The position numbers and the translations under genes are program-made. From Microbotryum silenes-acaulis (lineage: Eukaryota > Basidiomycota > Microbotryomycetes > Microbotryales > Microbotryaceae), in assembly GCA_003665825.1 (NCBI GenBank), contig QPFY01000001.1, positions 1,233,001-1,297,000 on the forward strand: DNA of 64,000 nucleotides, written 5' to 3'. Numbering within the stretch: the stretch's first letter is position 1; each line of letters begins with the position of its first letter. Under the pieces are notes generated by a model. That model did not search any database, was not told where the DNA came from, and saw nothing but the letters and a program-made list of their open reading frames with translations. Shown piece after piece: positions 23,215-41,104 of this stretch.

Positions 23215-26200
23215 ATGGGAAAAGTAAGCCCTCGTTCACCTGTTCACCCCCGTTCATCCCGGCCCATCTGACCCTGCCCGCCTCCCCTTCGCAGCGCCGA
23301 GGTGGACGATCCGGTGGTGGAGGAAATGGTGGGAACCGCAACGGCAGCAACGCGCCGTCTTCGACGAACCGAGGTAGTAACCAACGTACGGCCGCTTGGA
23401 CCTCGACTGAACCCATCGCTTCAGAGATCTTCCTGAAGTACTACAAGGTGAGTCCGGCGTCGCGGGCAACGAGAGCAACGCACAGCTATAGTATCAACCA
23501 AGTTGACTCACCCCTTGTACTCGTCTTTTGTTCTAGGCACAAAACTTGGTTCCTGAAGAAGAGTGGGACGAGTTCCTTCATGCGTTGCAACAACCTCTAC
23601 CAACGACGTTCAGATTGACCAGCTGCCGAGCGTCAGTTTCACTTCCGATTTGGGGCTCCGTTGATCCCTTGAGCTGAACCCTCGGTAGTTGATCTCTCAG
23701 CGTCGCCCCTCGATTGAACCAACAGATTGAGGAGACATTTGTTCCTTTCCTCACCGGCATCGAGCATGAAGGTGTCCCTTTGGAAGCTCCCAAGAAGTTA
23801 TCCTGGTTAGTCGCCAGCCAAACCCTCAAAAGCAACCCCTCCTAAAACACCTCGGCTTTTTTTTCCCCGAGCCTTTAGGTACCCCGGTGGATTCGCATGG
23901 CAACTCAACATCCCCCGTCAAGCGATCCGCAAACAAGACGCCTTCAAAAAATTCCAACACTTCCTCGTCCACGAAGCCGATTGCGGCAACCTTTCTCGCC
24001 AAGAAGCCGTCTCCATGATCCCTCCTTTACTCCTTGACGTCCAACCTCATCATCATGTCTTGGACATGTGCGCCGCACCTGGTTCAAAAACTGTTCAATT
24101 ATTGGAAGCGTTGATCGGGTCCGAGAAGCTCGGCGGTCAAGCTTCGGGAGGACTGTTGATCGCAAATGACTCGGACGCCAAGAGGTGTCATCTCCTCGTT
24201 CATCAATCTCTGCATCGCGTACCGGGCACGGGGATGATGGTCACCAACCATGACGCTACTCAATTACCCGGCTTGAGGTTACCGGCTTTGGCGACGAATG
24301 CGAACGCGGGAAAGTTCATTGGGGATGATAAGGAGGAAGAGGAGGAGGTCGTCGCGGAGGGAGCGAAGAGGCAGAAGAAGTACGAGCCTTTGTTGTACGA
24401 TCGCATCTTGGCGGATGTGCCTTGTTCGGGTGATGGGACGTTGAGGAAGAACTTGGCGATCTGGAAGGAGTTCACCCCTGGTAATGGCACGGGGTTGCAT
24501 TCGTGAGTATCCCAACGTTACTACCGTACACCGTCGGTGACTCTGATGCTTAACCCTCTACCAACCCTTCCTGACCAGTCTTCAACTCCGTATCCTCCTC
24601 CGAGGCATTGCGCTCCTCAAACCCGGTGGTCGGCTCGTCTACTCGACCTGCTCCATGAACCCCATCGAGAACGAAGCCGTCCTTTCCGCCGCGCTGTCGC
24701 TCTGTCCCGAAATGTCGATCCTCGACGTTTCCTCTTCCCTCCCTGAACTCAAACGTCGTCCAGGAATGACCGACTGGGTCGTCCTAGACAACGCGGGGAA
24801 CCTACCTCCTCTTCCCGACCATCCCGTTCCTTCACCTACGCCTGCTCCCGAAGTTACCTCGGCGACGGAAGGTGAAACTGCCGCTACTGCGCGTCAAGGG
24901 AATAAGAAGAAGGAGAAAGTATGGTCCAAGACGTTGTGGCCTTCGGGTAAGGAAAAGGAATTGGGCTTGGAGAAGGCGTTGAGGATTTATGGGCATTTGC
25001 AGGATACGGGCGCGTTCTTCGTTTGCGTGTTGGTCAAGAAGGGGGCGAACGAGGTGGCTGCGAGGGGCAGTGAGGAGACGACGGCGAAGAGGACTTCGGA
25101 TGACGTCGAGGCGACGGTCCCGGAGGCGAAGAAGGCTAAATCAGAACCTGAGGTTGAAAAGGAGACGGAGACCGAAGCAATGGTGGAAGACACTGCGGTC
25201 GAAGAACAGGTCGATGTCTCGAGTTTGCCTGCTGAGATTGTCGGCGCGAATGTGTTTTCGACCAAGACGCGCGATTTCAAGGAGGAACCGTTCATCTACC
25301 TCAATCCTGAGGATGAGCAGGTCAAGATCTTTTCGTGAGTAATTCAGGGATCTGATCAATGGACGACAACACCAAGCTCATTTCCGACTTTGGTACACCC
25401 CCTCTCAGCGACTTCTTCGACTTGTCCCCCTTGTTCCCTCGCGAGAACCTCCTCGTGCGCAACGCCGCCGGCGCCCCCCTCCGTTCGATCTACTTCACCT
25501 CCTCCTCGACGCGTGCGCTCCTCCTCTCCAACTCCTTCACGCGCATGCGGCTCATCTCCTGCGGCGTCAAAATCTTCACTCGACAAGACTCGACCCGGGA
25601 CGGAACCTACGCCTGTAAATGGCGCGTCAATTCCGAAGGCTTAGAAGTCCTGCGTCCTTATATGGGAACGAAGAGGATCGTGACTGCTTCGGTTGAAACG
25701 TTGAGGAAGTTGATGAGCTCTTTGACGGTCGGGTTTGAGGAATTGGACGAGGTCGTTTTCAAGGAGAGGATTGCGGAGATGGAACCGGGGAGTTGTGTGC
25801 TCGAAGTCGATGCGAAGGGGGAAGGTTTGCTGTGAGTGGATTCTCTATCTCTGGATCCGAGGCATTCTCACTGACGAATTTGAGTCTGGTTCTTTCCTCA
25901 GTTTCGAGCAGAAGCTGTCATTGCCCTTCTGGAGGTCCAAGAACACCGTCAACCTCATGGTTGAGAAAGTGGAAAAGAGGTGAGCCTCGAAAGCACGTTT
26001 GCTCCCCAAGATCAAAACACTGAACCCCCATCTCTTCACTTTTCCGCAGTGCGCTCTCCCTCCGCCTCTTCGGCGAAGATCTGACCCCTCACAAAATCGG
26101 GCCCAAGGCTCGTGATCTTGCTAAAGCCGAAGAAGGGAAGGCCAAGGTCCAAGGTGAAGCCACTGCGCCAGTCACCGGGGCCGCTGATGAGGCTGCTTCG

Positions 26201-26260
26201 GCCAGTGAGAAGGCCGATGATGTGCCCCTTGTTGAAGCTGCTGCTACTGAGAATGCGTAG
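23215..26260 (+). CDS. TRM4: tRNA (cytosine-5-)-methyltransferase Trm4/NSUN2
   Basis: Nuclear SAM-dependent RNA methyltransferase that forms m5C at several tRNA positions. The SAM-binding motif is VLDMCAAPGSKTVQLLEAL. The two catalytic cysteines lie in ADVPCSGDGTLRKN (motif IV) and YSTCSMNPIENEAV (motif VI). Upstream is the family's DVQPHHHVLD approach and downstream a C-terminal PUA-like region. About nine exons; the first coding exon is only nine nucleotides (MGK, 23215-23223). Total length is about 840 residues, with acidic and Ala-rich inserts, notably a Glu-rich loop near 24330 and a Lys/Glu tail that ends in EAAATENA. The family assignment is secure; some exon edges, especially around 23620-23730, are approximate. 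Confidence 0.95.
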
Positions 26261-26742
26261 ACTGGTATGGGTGTTGTTGGGGGGTTTCTAGTGTATTACG
26301 ATCGAATGCTTGACATCTACTCGATTTGTGAGCGAAAACTCTCCGATTTATGTGGGGTGCCGGCGCAAACTCTATAACGGGAAGAGCTTCGTGTGAGTGA
26401 CATCATGGGCGGCTCGAGTGTGGCTGTGCCTGGACGACCGGGTGCGTGCGTTCGCTTCCGGGTTGGCCTCGGAGTCACTTCCTTTCCTTCATCCCACCAC
26501 ACCCTCTTTCGACTTGCTCTCAAGCCCAAACTACCCACACAAAACCTATTTCGTGAGCGAGAACACTCCACCCACTATCCCTGCACAGTTGTCGGTCATT
26601 CGTCGTCGCTGCGTCTGCCGTCGGTTTCCCCGTTCGATCACACTGCAGTCGACTCATTTACTCACAACCGGCTCCCACCGCGCATGTCTTATCACAGACC
26701 CCCCACCACCCCAATCCACGCCACCTACCGCCACCTACCGCC
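26261..26742. promoter_or_regulatory. PMP3 upstream region
   Basis: About 480 bp between TRM4 and PMP3. The distal part is pyrimidine-rich and the last 40 bp before the ATG contain repeated CCACCTACCG. No gene recognised. Confidence 0.45.
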
Positions 26743-27424
26743 ATGGTCCGAGCAAGTGATATCGTTCTGTGCCTTGGTACGTCAACACAGCCGACTGTCT
26801 GCCTAGAGATGCTATACCATGCCGTGCTATGCCGTGGCCACTCCTTGGACGGCCCTGTGGATCTCGGACTGGGTGCTTTACTGACTTGGAACACCTGCTC
26901 ATCACAACAGTTGCCATCCTCTTCCCTCCTGCCGCCGCTGCTTTCATCACCGGTTGCAGTTGCGACTTGCTCATCAATATCTTGTTGACCGTATTGGGCT
27001 ACATGTGAGCATCCGAGCGGGGAGGCCGATCACTGGACTTGTGATGTTGGTTCGAGCATCTGAACTAACCACTTTATCTTTGTTTCTGTTGCTTCCTCCA
27101 GCCCGGGCCACATCCATGCATTCGTAAGCTCTTTCTAGAGCAGAGATCGGAGATCGAACCTACTGACCTGACTTCGCCACTACTCGGTCGCGCCAACAGT
27201 ACTTGATCTACAAGAAGACTCAAGCCGAGGAGCGATACGGTCGAGGCGGATACGTTTACACCGGGAATGGCGAATACGTGAGTAGATCGAGTCGCATTTG
27301 AAACGGTGGGACTTGAATCGTTCGGGCCCGGTGCTGACGACTGCACTCTCCTTCTTCATCTCAGGCACCCATCGGCCAACCTATGAGCGGGCACGCCGGC
27401 TACGGTACCGTTCACCAACACTAG
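26743..27424 (+). CDS. PMP3: PMP3 family stress-response membrane proteolipid
   Basis: Small plasma-membrane protein of the Pmp3/UPF0057 family, which affects membrane potential and salt tolerance. Four exons encode about 95 residues. The first starts MVRASDIVL and is followed by VAILFPPAAAAFITGCSCDL and a second hydrophobic segment INILLTVLGYIPGHIHAFYL, the two-helix hairpin of the family. After the second helix comes YKKTQ and a Gly/Tyr-rich tail (RGGYVYTGNGEYAP) about 30 residues longer than in the minimal yeast protein, which resembles long-tailed fungal homologues. Confidence 0.93.
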
Positions 27425-28009
27425 ACTAGCGTGACTATGGCCGTCTACAAGATCACGTCCCTCGCCACTCGTGGAAGTCGGTCCTCAACTCGATCCGTTT
27501 ACCCTTCCTTATTCTGCATAATTGAATCGTCTTGGTGTCCGTGCAATGTTCGTAAATCTAACTATACCAAACCTCAACGGTAAAGACTTTGCTCTCATAT
27601 AAGTCTTGGTGAGCTTCCAAGGCGGAACGTCTCGAGTGGCCTCCCGAACTTCTGCCTCCTATCCTGTGGGGAGGGGGGAGTGAAACAGGGTCCCCTTTCT
27701 GAGGAAGGGCTGGGTTTGGCAACGAAATGAAGGGGCGAGGCTGACGTTACAGACGCCTTTTGATTTGGTTTCTTGATCGGCCATAGGTCCTTCGAGTATC
27801 TTGTGCACTTGCAAGGGATCGGTGGCTACTCAACTGCCGATCGTAGAAGTACGGACCGCCCGCCTTTCAATTCGGCCTCTTCGCCACGTTGTCGAGGCCC
27901 GTGCGCTCTTCGCTCTCGTCAACGTCGAGGAAGGATTCGGGGCATCCAATCTACTTCAAGTCCGACCCCGCGTCCCAGGTTGAGTAGCCTTTGTATTTAA
28001 CATTCGACC
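27425..28009. other. Intergenic region after PMP3
   Basis: The 3' flank of PMP3 followed by GC-rich sequence. A short open frame at 27787-27983 (reading IVEVRTARLSIRPLRHVVEA) might be an exon of the hypothetical gene downstream, but no start or family was identified. Confidence 0.35.
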
Positions 28010-28528
28010 ATGTGCTCGACCGAATCGGATCCAGCAACAACTTCCACGGACCCGACCTCAGCGACCTCAGTGAACGTCGAACGTTCCCCGTCCCCCTCAA
28101 CCTCGGCCTTAACGCTCTCCCTCATTCCACTCTCCCTCTCCAGTCCACCGCATCCCTCCACCTACTCAAGAGACCGCGACGCCAGCGTATCGCTTGATTG
28201 GCCCTCTTGCGACTCCCCGACGACCACGACCGGCGGCGGTGATCGATCGCTCTCACTGGCTGCAGGTTCTGACCCACCCCCGTGCTGCCCGCAAAGTTCT
28301 CTCGACGTTCCTCCCCCCGTTCCAAGATCCAGATTAACGAGTCGGATCAAGGTATTGAAAGCTTTATTAATCGGACGGGGGAACAAGCGTCGAGGTGGAG
28401 AAGGGGAAGGGGAGGAGGGGAATAATGGGGAGGTCGGTGAATTTTTGGATGGGTCCGAGTTGAGGGAGAGATTGGAGAGGGTCGAGAACGAATTGTGTTC
28501 ATGGGTTCGTCGAGCGCGATTAGAATGA
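28010..28528 (+). CDS. Hypothetical protein, low-complexity with short basic/acidic tail (doubtful)
   Basis: An open frame of 172 residues from ATG 28010. The first 110 residues are Ser/Thr/Pro-rich (TTSTDPTSATSVNVERS), and the last third is charged and helical (LDGSELRERLERVENELCSW). No recognised domain. A following frame at 28579-28776 may be a further exon, joined through an intron ending at 28578. The composition could come from a GC-rich non-coding region, so whether it is a real gene is open. Confidence 0.35.
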   Translation: MCSTESDPATTSTDPTSATSVNVERSPSPSTSALTLSLIPLSLSSPPHPSTYSRDRDASVSLDWPSCDSPTTTTGGGDRSLSLAAGSDPPPCCPQSSLDVPPPVPRSRLTSRIKVLKALLIGRGNKRRGGEGEGEEGNNGEVGEFLDGSELRERLERVENELCSWVRRARLE

Positions 28529-28964
28529 GGTCGTGATGGATTGATGGGGAGTTGGTTTTTTACCTTTCTGTTCGACAGGTGAATGCGAGTCCATCGCCTT
28601 TCGAAAACAATTACAGCGGAGGAGTAGGAGGAGATGGTGCGAGTTCTTTCGAGACGTCATCGACGAGGGATGCGAGAACAACAAGGTCGGATGATTTGTC
28701 CCGGTTAGGGAACAAATTGAAAACGATCTTGCTCACACGGTTTGTATTCGGTTATACAGGATGGAGAGCGACGTAGGCAAATGATGATGAGAATGAGCAA
28801 TTGACCGTGCGGGGCTCAGGAAGGTCAATAGAAGGGAGTCTGCAAGGACGGTAGACAGGAATCATCTCACCGTAGTGCGATTAGAGACGAGGGTAGCTCG
28901 TAGACCGTTGGGATAGTAGTGCAAAGTGATATGAACAAGAGCGGACGATTCTCCACGCCGATCT

Positions 28965-30898
28965 CTACAACTTGAACTTGCCCTTGGCCGACGAGGTCTC
29001 GCCCGTATCGCCTTCCCTCATCGTCACATCCCACCCCTCACCAAAAAACCTCCCCATCCCTTCCCTATGACACCCCATCACTGTCAGCCCCAAAGGTGGT
29101 TTGACCTTCCATTCAGGATCTCTCCTCTTGGCCGGTAAGAGCACATAAGTGCGATGTCGATCCGTCTTCAAGCACGTCGACTGATCCGTCTTTGAATGTT
29201 CGGGATCACCGATCAAGACCGTCGCTGCTCGGAACTTGCCTTGACTGTCCTCTACACCTTTGACTTCAGGTTCGAAAGGTTGGATATGACGAGGGGCAAA
29301 ATTATGAACGCCTTTCTCCACGTCCGACGAAGGTTTATGAACGAGCTCTTTCCACGATTTCGTCCTCACCAGCTCAGCGACGAGGTAAAACTGAGGTGGG
29401 AACAAGATCAACGATCTCGAGGCCGCGTCCGATTTCTCCCCCTCTTTTGGTGGACCTTGTTGTAGTTGAGCGTGAAGGAGCGTTCGGTCGATCGCTTCTT
29501 TGGGGGTTAACCAGTCTGCTGAGACGGTTTCGCCTCCGTCGGCGGAGGCGATGTGTTCGGAATGGATTGGGTCCTTGGTGGTTGAAGTGCGCGAGGTCGG
29601 AGAGGAAGGTGGTAGGATGGAGATAAAAAAGTGGGTGTCAAAGCGACGCTTCATGTTGGCGGGTGTGCTGAGGAGGTGTTGCAGCGTTGCAAAAATCAGG
29701 ACCAGATAGGGGAATCCCGCGGAGGTCCGGTGCAACTCACATCCAGTTGGCTCGGTATTGCAGCGACGAAAGTGCTGGCAGTGCTGGTTGAGCATCATCG
29801 GCCGACAAAAGTTTGAATAGCTCCACGAAATATTTGCCATCCTTGTAGACCTGGGGGCAGGGAATGAGCCCCATTGTCAGTCGGCTGCAAGTTTTTTCCT
29901 CGAGAACTCTCTGCTCTTCTCGTGTGGGGAGAGACAAACCTTGTTCCTCCAAGCCTTCTTCTCCGTATCCGAGATGGCACTCCACCTCTGCTTCGCATTT
30001 CCTTCTCCATCGAGGAGGAGGACTCCGCATTCTTCAAAGGTCTCACGCAGCGCACATAGCTTGACAGCTCGCGCTTTGGCTTCCTCGGGGTTTTCGATCT
30101 TGTCCAGCAGCCCGGTCCATGCCGATTGATCCCGGTCAATGGGGTCAAGATTACCCCCTGAGTCGCTCGTCAAAAAAGCGATTAGCTAATCGAGTTGTCC
30201 CCGCGAAATCCAAGTCGGTCAAAGCAGCGCACCTGGGAATACGTGCGCGGAGAAGAAGGTCGTGCTCCGAGCGTTTCGTTTGAGCAGGAGTACTCGGTAA
30301 TCGTACCCATCCGCCGTGCGCTCTTGCAGTGGCGCAATAAGAACAAGACTGTGATCCGAGAGCAATAAATCAGTCAGTAACTCCGATTGTTTGTCGCTTC
30401 TCGCGTCAATGTGCGGGTGTTGCTGTCTCGACAGAATCGATACCCCCTGGGTGGGTGCACGTGATCCAGCCCAATGCGGGGATGAGGGGGGGGGCGGGGG
30501 AGGGGCCAGACTGACCTCGCACTTAAGGACGGTACGGTGATGGGATCGCCGTCTTCGATCGCATCTTGAGGAGGTCGAGTCGAACCGTTCAACGAAGACG
30601 TTGCCCCGGTTCGGGAAGCTCCACTTGATAAGGTGGAAAAAGTAGCCGACTTGATACCGTCGGGACGACCAGCGGGCGACGAGGACGAGGAGGTCGACAT
30701 GGGACGCTGCGGCTTGTAAGCGATCAACAAGGTCCGGGGGGAAAGATGTCGAGGGATCGTGGAGCGAGTGACTGCGAGCATAAAAGAGACCTGAGGAGGG
30801 GGGGAGGAGAAAGAAAAGAGGGGGACCGGGGTCCTTCGATGAGCGGAGGGAAGGTGAACCGGTTCAGCACTAAGTAGCCGGACTGCAAGCCGAGCCAT
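28965..30898 (-). CDS. NUDT19: Nudix hydrolase of the NUDT19 (RP2) type
   Basis: Predicted CoA- or nucleotide-diphosphate hydrolase. Five or six exons join FSAHVFPG (30232 region) to GNLDPIDRDQSAWTGLLDKI, then to the Nudix helix LCALRETFEECGVLLL (REXXEEXGX). The glycine part and the REXXEE part are separated by about 40 residues, an insertion known from NUDT19. The later block RANWMTPANMKRRFDTHFFI is also typical of the family. The N-terminus MARLAVRLLSAEPVHLPSAH is basic with no acids before Glu12, suggesting mitochondrial targeting; the C-terminal FKL is not a standard peroxisomal signal. It is transcribed divergently from ARG5,6 with only 298 bp between starts. Confidence 0.88.
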
Positions 30899-31196
30899 CT
30901 TGCTAAATTAAAGCGCCATTTCTGCAGCCTTCTCGGCGTACTTGGTATCTGCTTGAATGCCTCACAAAGACGAAAAACGGCCCGCGTTTCAATAACACAG
31001 CAAGTAATGTCTGAGGAGTTCAATAAGTGATGAACGAGCGCATACAATTTCGAGCGAGAATAAATAAAAAGCCAAGCAGTCGACTAGGGTTGACTCGCCC
31101 CCACCTTGAGCTTGGAAGTCGACTCCGCTTTACTCTTGACCGCCTCGTCTTCACGCTCAGCTCCCGCTTGACACGGGACCTTCTCACTCGCACAAC

Positions 31197-34901
<3,705 letters not shown>

Positions 34902-35232
34902 ACTCGCCGGGGTGGTAGTGATCGCTGTGGATTCTGAGTTGGTCTTTTCTCGAAGTACTAAGGTGAACTCTAAGGTCTTTTGAAATGAAGATGCGATAAA
35001 GCGAACCCAATATTGTCCAGCCGACCGACGAATGGGTCGGGAAATTTCCCAGTCGAGAGCCTTCTCAGTGGTTGAAAAACTTTTATTTGCATCCATTAAT
35101 TGGAGATCCCCAATGACTAGTGAAAACACAATGAGTTGATCCGAGGGGCTTTTTAAAAATGGGAATCAAGATATCTTGAGAGCACAAACAGCCTCAAAGC
35201 TTTGCGAACGGCTGCCCAACCAAGCCTTCGAC
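34902..35232. other. Convergent 3' region of ARG5,6 and ERG10
   Basis: AT-rich 330 bp between two stop codons. Expected to hold both polyadenylation regions; no gene seen. Confidence 0.5.
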
Positions 35233-37158
<1,926 letters not shown>

Positions 37159-39529
37159 GCTGAGTGAAGATGAGAGCTGCGGTGGGGCGGAGTGGATCTG
37201 AACTGGGTTAGGTCGGAGTCCAAGCCACAATCACCGTTCGCAAAGAAACTCCGAGCTAAGTCCGAAGAGGTGGCCCGAGCTCAGGTGTCCTAGATCCAAG
37301 TGATACTTGTGATCAGGCCTATTGAGCACGCGCAAAAAGGTTTTAGGTTCAAGCGCAGTTATTTTCGATACCAGAGCTGCGTAAAACCTATAGCATGCAT
37401 TCGTACATTGCTGGCAGCGCATCTGGTTTGTGCTGCGTGTTAACGTTCTGCTGATTTCAAACAGCTCGCTCCCATATTGAACCGAAACTTGAGATATAAT
37501 GATATTTAGGGAACGATGTTCAAGGTCGCATTAGAACACTCGGACGACCTACCCACCCTCGGCCGCTCCTGCATCGTCTCTCAATCAACGTCTATGTCTT
37601 GGTTCTGGTGCAAATTTGAAGTCTTGTTAGGTCGACGGCGATTTCTGGGTCACTCGATGCGTCTTCATACTTGGGATATAGAGATTGCCCAAGAACAGCA
37701 TATGTATGATGGATTTGGGACGCTATGTATCTCGCACTGAATGACACTTCAGTCAGAACCGTTGCGAGAGCGAACGGAGAAGAGACTAAGAAGTAAAGTG
37801 TCACCCAGGCGCACTAAACATACTAACAAGCTAATTACTTGTAAGGCCAGGGCAAGATTTATGAAGCAAGAATATCTTCCGTTTAGCATATCAGAAATAG
37901 AATCAGGAGTTCAAACCTAATCAGAATAGAAACTCTTCAGACTCTTAACCACTAACTGTAACAATATGCACCCGAAATGAGAACAGGGTATACCCATCCC
38001 GACGGAACCACCAGATTGACTTCCCTCGATCCAACGTGACGGGGGGAGAGGCAAACTTACTTCTGCGAGGGGATGAGGGGATCCGTCCAACTCGGTGAAG
38101 ATCAAAGCATCTGCGAGATCGAAGGTCAGAGACGGCTGGCTGCAGCTCTGCGTCGGGGAAGAGGCTTTCGAAGGGGACATGTTGGCCGAGGATGACAGAG
38201 CCGCGCTTACTCGCAGCGTGCAGAGCGAGGACTGGGTTAGCTTGCAGCTGCCAGCGAATGTTGTGCAAGTCGAAACCGGCGGAAGTTGTGGCGATGTTGA
38301 CTGGACCATCGTTTTTAAAATCAGTAGCTCAATAGGCTTCGCGGTATGCCGAGTTATGATCTCCGGGTTGTACGATACGAACTTCAAGGCGTCCGGTCCG
38401 ACCCGTCTAGGTTCGTGATTACGTGCGGCCGGAGGGAGGTGTACAGGTCGGCAGTGAACGGCTGCACCGTGAGCCAGAAAGATTTGAGACTTGAGAAGAT
38501 TGTCTCACTCGAGAGCGAGAAGCAGCCCCTTCGACTCACACCAGTAAGGTCTCGCTCTGGGTAAGCTCCTTCTCTCCCTTCCCGAGCCCACCCCTCCTCA
38601 AGCAGTCGCCGTCGTTCGTGATTCCCGGACCCAGCCCACCAAAATCTTGAGAACCTTGTTGGAGGGCAACGAGGTTCATTTCAATCCCATGGGTGTGCAG
38701 TATCGCAGAGTAAGTAGTAGAGCCGGGTGGTGAGGCGTCAGTGAGTTTGCTCACCATCGCGTGCCTCAGGAGACTCAGCTCATCGAGCGTCCTAGATTAT
38801 TGCGCCGCCTGAAGATGTTCCTCATAAAGACTCGGCGGAGGGCTTGTCAAAGTGCGATATGGATGTGCCATTGTTGGTTCGTCTATTGATTCGTCGTCCT
38901 CATCGTTGACTGCTGCCGTTGGATTGGTGGTGGTGGTAGCTCGAGCTCGAAAGCCGCCGGCGAAGTCAGGGAGGTGAGGCTCTCAGCGGTACCGAGTTCG
39001 CACGCACATCGCTCGACGCTCGCAAGTCACCTGCGCGACTACGGGGACGATGATGTAACACGCTCAATGATTGAGAAGCTACGCAAATTGAGATATTTTC
39101 GGTTTTGAGTATTAGCCGGATGTGATCATTGATTTCCTGATGGGGCCATCCCCTACCCGTTGATCTCTCAAAGTCGGAGTCCGTCGGACAGGGGTGTAGC
39201 AGGGCCAACTTCAAGTGGGCGTGCGGAGCGCCTTTGCTGAGGCCGAGCTTCAGCGCTTGCAAGTCTGAATCAGTAAAGGCATTCAACGAGATTTTGGTTT
39301 TAATGCACCGACTTCATAACACCGACTCTTGTCAGACTCGTAAGCCACGAGCGAGTCGGAGTCGGCGGAGTCGACGCGTCGACGGCCTAGCACTGGCCTA
39401 GCGCGAAAATGATGGTCCCGCTCCGCCGGCCGCGCCGGACCCCACTGTTGCCTCCAGACTCCCTCGAGGACCCTGGCTCACACCCTCTCTCCGAACTCTC
39501 ATCACTCTTGGAGTCATCTTGGAGTCATC
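37159..39529. other. Gene-poor 2.4 kb interval
   Basis: Longest interval in the first 40 kb without a recognised gene. It is AT-richer at 37230-37930, then GC-rich. A possible decayed gene lies at 37917-38500 on the minus strand (listed separately). Frames at 38540-38760 and 38966-39286 are open on the minus strand but match no family I recognise. Confidence 0.45.
37917..38500 (-). pseudogene. Possible decayed gene, unknown family
   Basis: On the minus strand two frames are open side by side, one reading FDLHNIRWQLQANPVLALHA and then VILGQHVPFESLF, the other FVSYNPEIITRHTAKPIELL and LADALIFTELDGSPHPLAE. The frame switches look like a coding sequence with indels or an unresolved intron structure, with GC-rich codon-like content inside an AT-richer neighbourhood. 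I could not assign a family. It could also be a real gene with unseen introns. Confidence 0.3.
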
Positions 39530-41104
39530 ATGCGATCATTCTTGTTATTCTTGGCGTCTCTGTCGCCTCTTACACCTCTTGTTTTGGCTTGGGGCGCTGT
39601 AGGGCACGAAACGATCGCAACGATAGCGCAGATCCACCTCCACGACGGGGCGCGCGAGGCGGTCAAGGCGTTGTTGCCTGGACTCGGCCACCTCGGCCCC
39701 ATCGCTTCTTGGCCCGACCGAATCAGGTTAGTAGAGTTGGTCCACTTAGGCAGCTACCTGGATTATGGGCCTGGACAGCTGGCGGGTGGGGCGCCCTCGA
39801 GAAGCCTGAACTGCGACTTGGGATGACCCCGCGTCGCGGTGCTCCACACGTGGCTCGGCCCGCACACGTGACATGCTTCTGTTCGAGCCCACTGACTGAC
39901 GGCTTCCGCACCTGCATCGACAGAGGATTGCCACAATATAGATGGAGCGGCGAGTTGCACTACACCTCACCTCTGGGCGACTATCCTCCCAGTACCTGCC
40001 ACTTTGGAGACGAGGGCTGGAAGACCGAACACGATGTCCTACATGCGATCGCCAACTACACCCAACGGCTCGCGGATGATCAGCTCGAGTGAGTTTTACC
40101 GTCGGTAGCTCCTATTCTCCACTTCAAGCGCACCGCCGATGCTCATTTACATGCCTTGTCCTCCGATTCGGTATAATGCAGTGTCGAAGCATTGAAATTC
40201 CTCGTTCACTTCGTCGGTGATGTCCACCAACCTTTGCATCTGACGGATCGGGATCGCGGTGGAAATTCCGACAATGTGATCTTCGAAGGCCGACGAATGA
40301 ATTTGCACTCCCTTTGGGACGGCGCGCTCATCACCAAGGCTGTCCGAGAGCAACACAACTATACGCAGCCACTCCCGGCGTACGTTGTCTATCTAGATTG
40401 AGGTATCGACCTTTTTGCATCACGATTTTGACTGCCCACGTCGAAAATTTCGCAGCGCCCAAATTGAGCAGTCCTTGAGGCACACGATTTATGGTGCGTG
40501 TTGTCATACGTCATGCGCAAAGCTCAGAACGCTTAGAGTATACTCTGAATTATCTAATTTCGTGAATTTCTATCTGCTCCACAGACCCCTACATCCGTCT
40601 GATCCTCTGGGAAGGCGTTCGCATCTGGTGGCGTGACGCCCTTCCCTCTTGGTTCCTCTGCCCGAAATCCGCGTCCCCTATTGAAACGCAGCAGCGACGC
40701 AATCAGATCCACTTGGAAACCTTTTCCTCCTCCTCGCCTCCCGGAATCCTTGCCCTCGGAGTTTGTCCTCAGACTTGGGCCAAGGAAACGCATCAAACGA
40801 CGTGCGCGAGGACATTTCCCCCCGATTACGATTCCCAGCACCCGATCCCGAGGGAGCTCAACACCAAGGAATACTACGGCCCTATTCGAGGTGTGTTCTT
40901 CGTTGGGTCTGCCGAGGTTCTACGCTCCAATTTGACCCCGACATCCGAATTCTCGCAGAGTCAAACATCATCGAGAAGCTCCTCGCCCAAGGCGGGTTGA
41001 GGCTGGCGGCAACCTTGAATGCGATCTTTGCCGACGCGAACATACAAGCCACTTCGAGTCCCGTCAACTTGTCCTGGCTGGATGACGTCGAAGCTCAGGT
41101 CTGA
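39530..41104 (+). CDS. Secreted S1/P1-type nuclease
   Basis: Zinc-dependent single-strand nuclease/3'-nucleotidase of the S1/P1 family, exported from the cell. A clean signal peptide (MRSFLLFLASLSPLTPLVLA) is followed by WGAVGHETIATIAQIHL, so cleavage would expose the N-terminal Trp that binds zinc in this family. Other metal-ligand blocks: SWPDRI, LHYTSPLGDY, HFVGDVHQPLHLTDRDRGGN and LHSLWDGALI. The C-terminal helical block reads LAQGGLRLAATLNAIFADAN. About five exons join to roughly 390 residues, ending DDVEAQV. ATG 39530 is fixed by the signal peptide. Confidence 0.92.
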
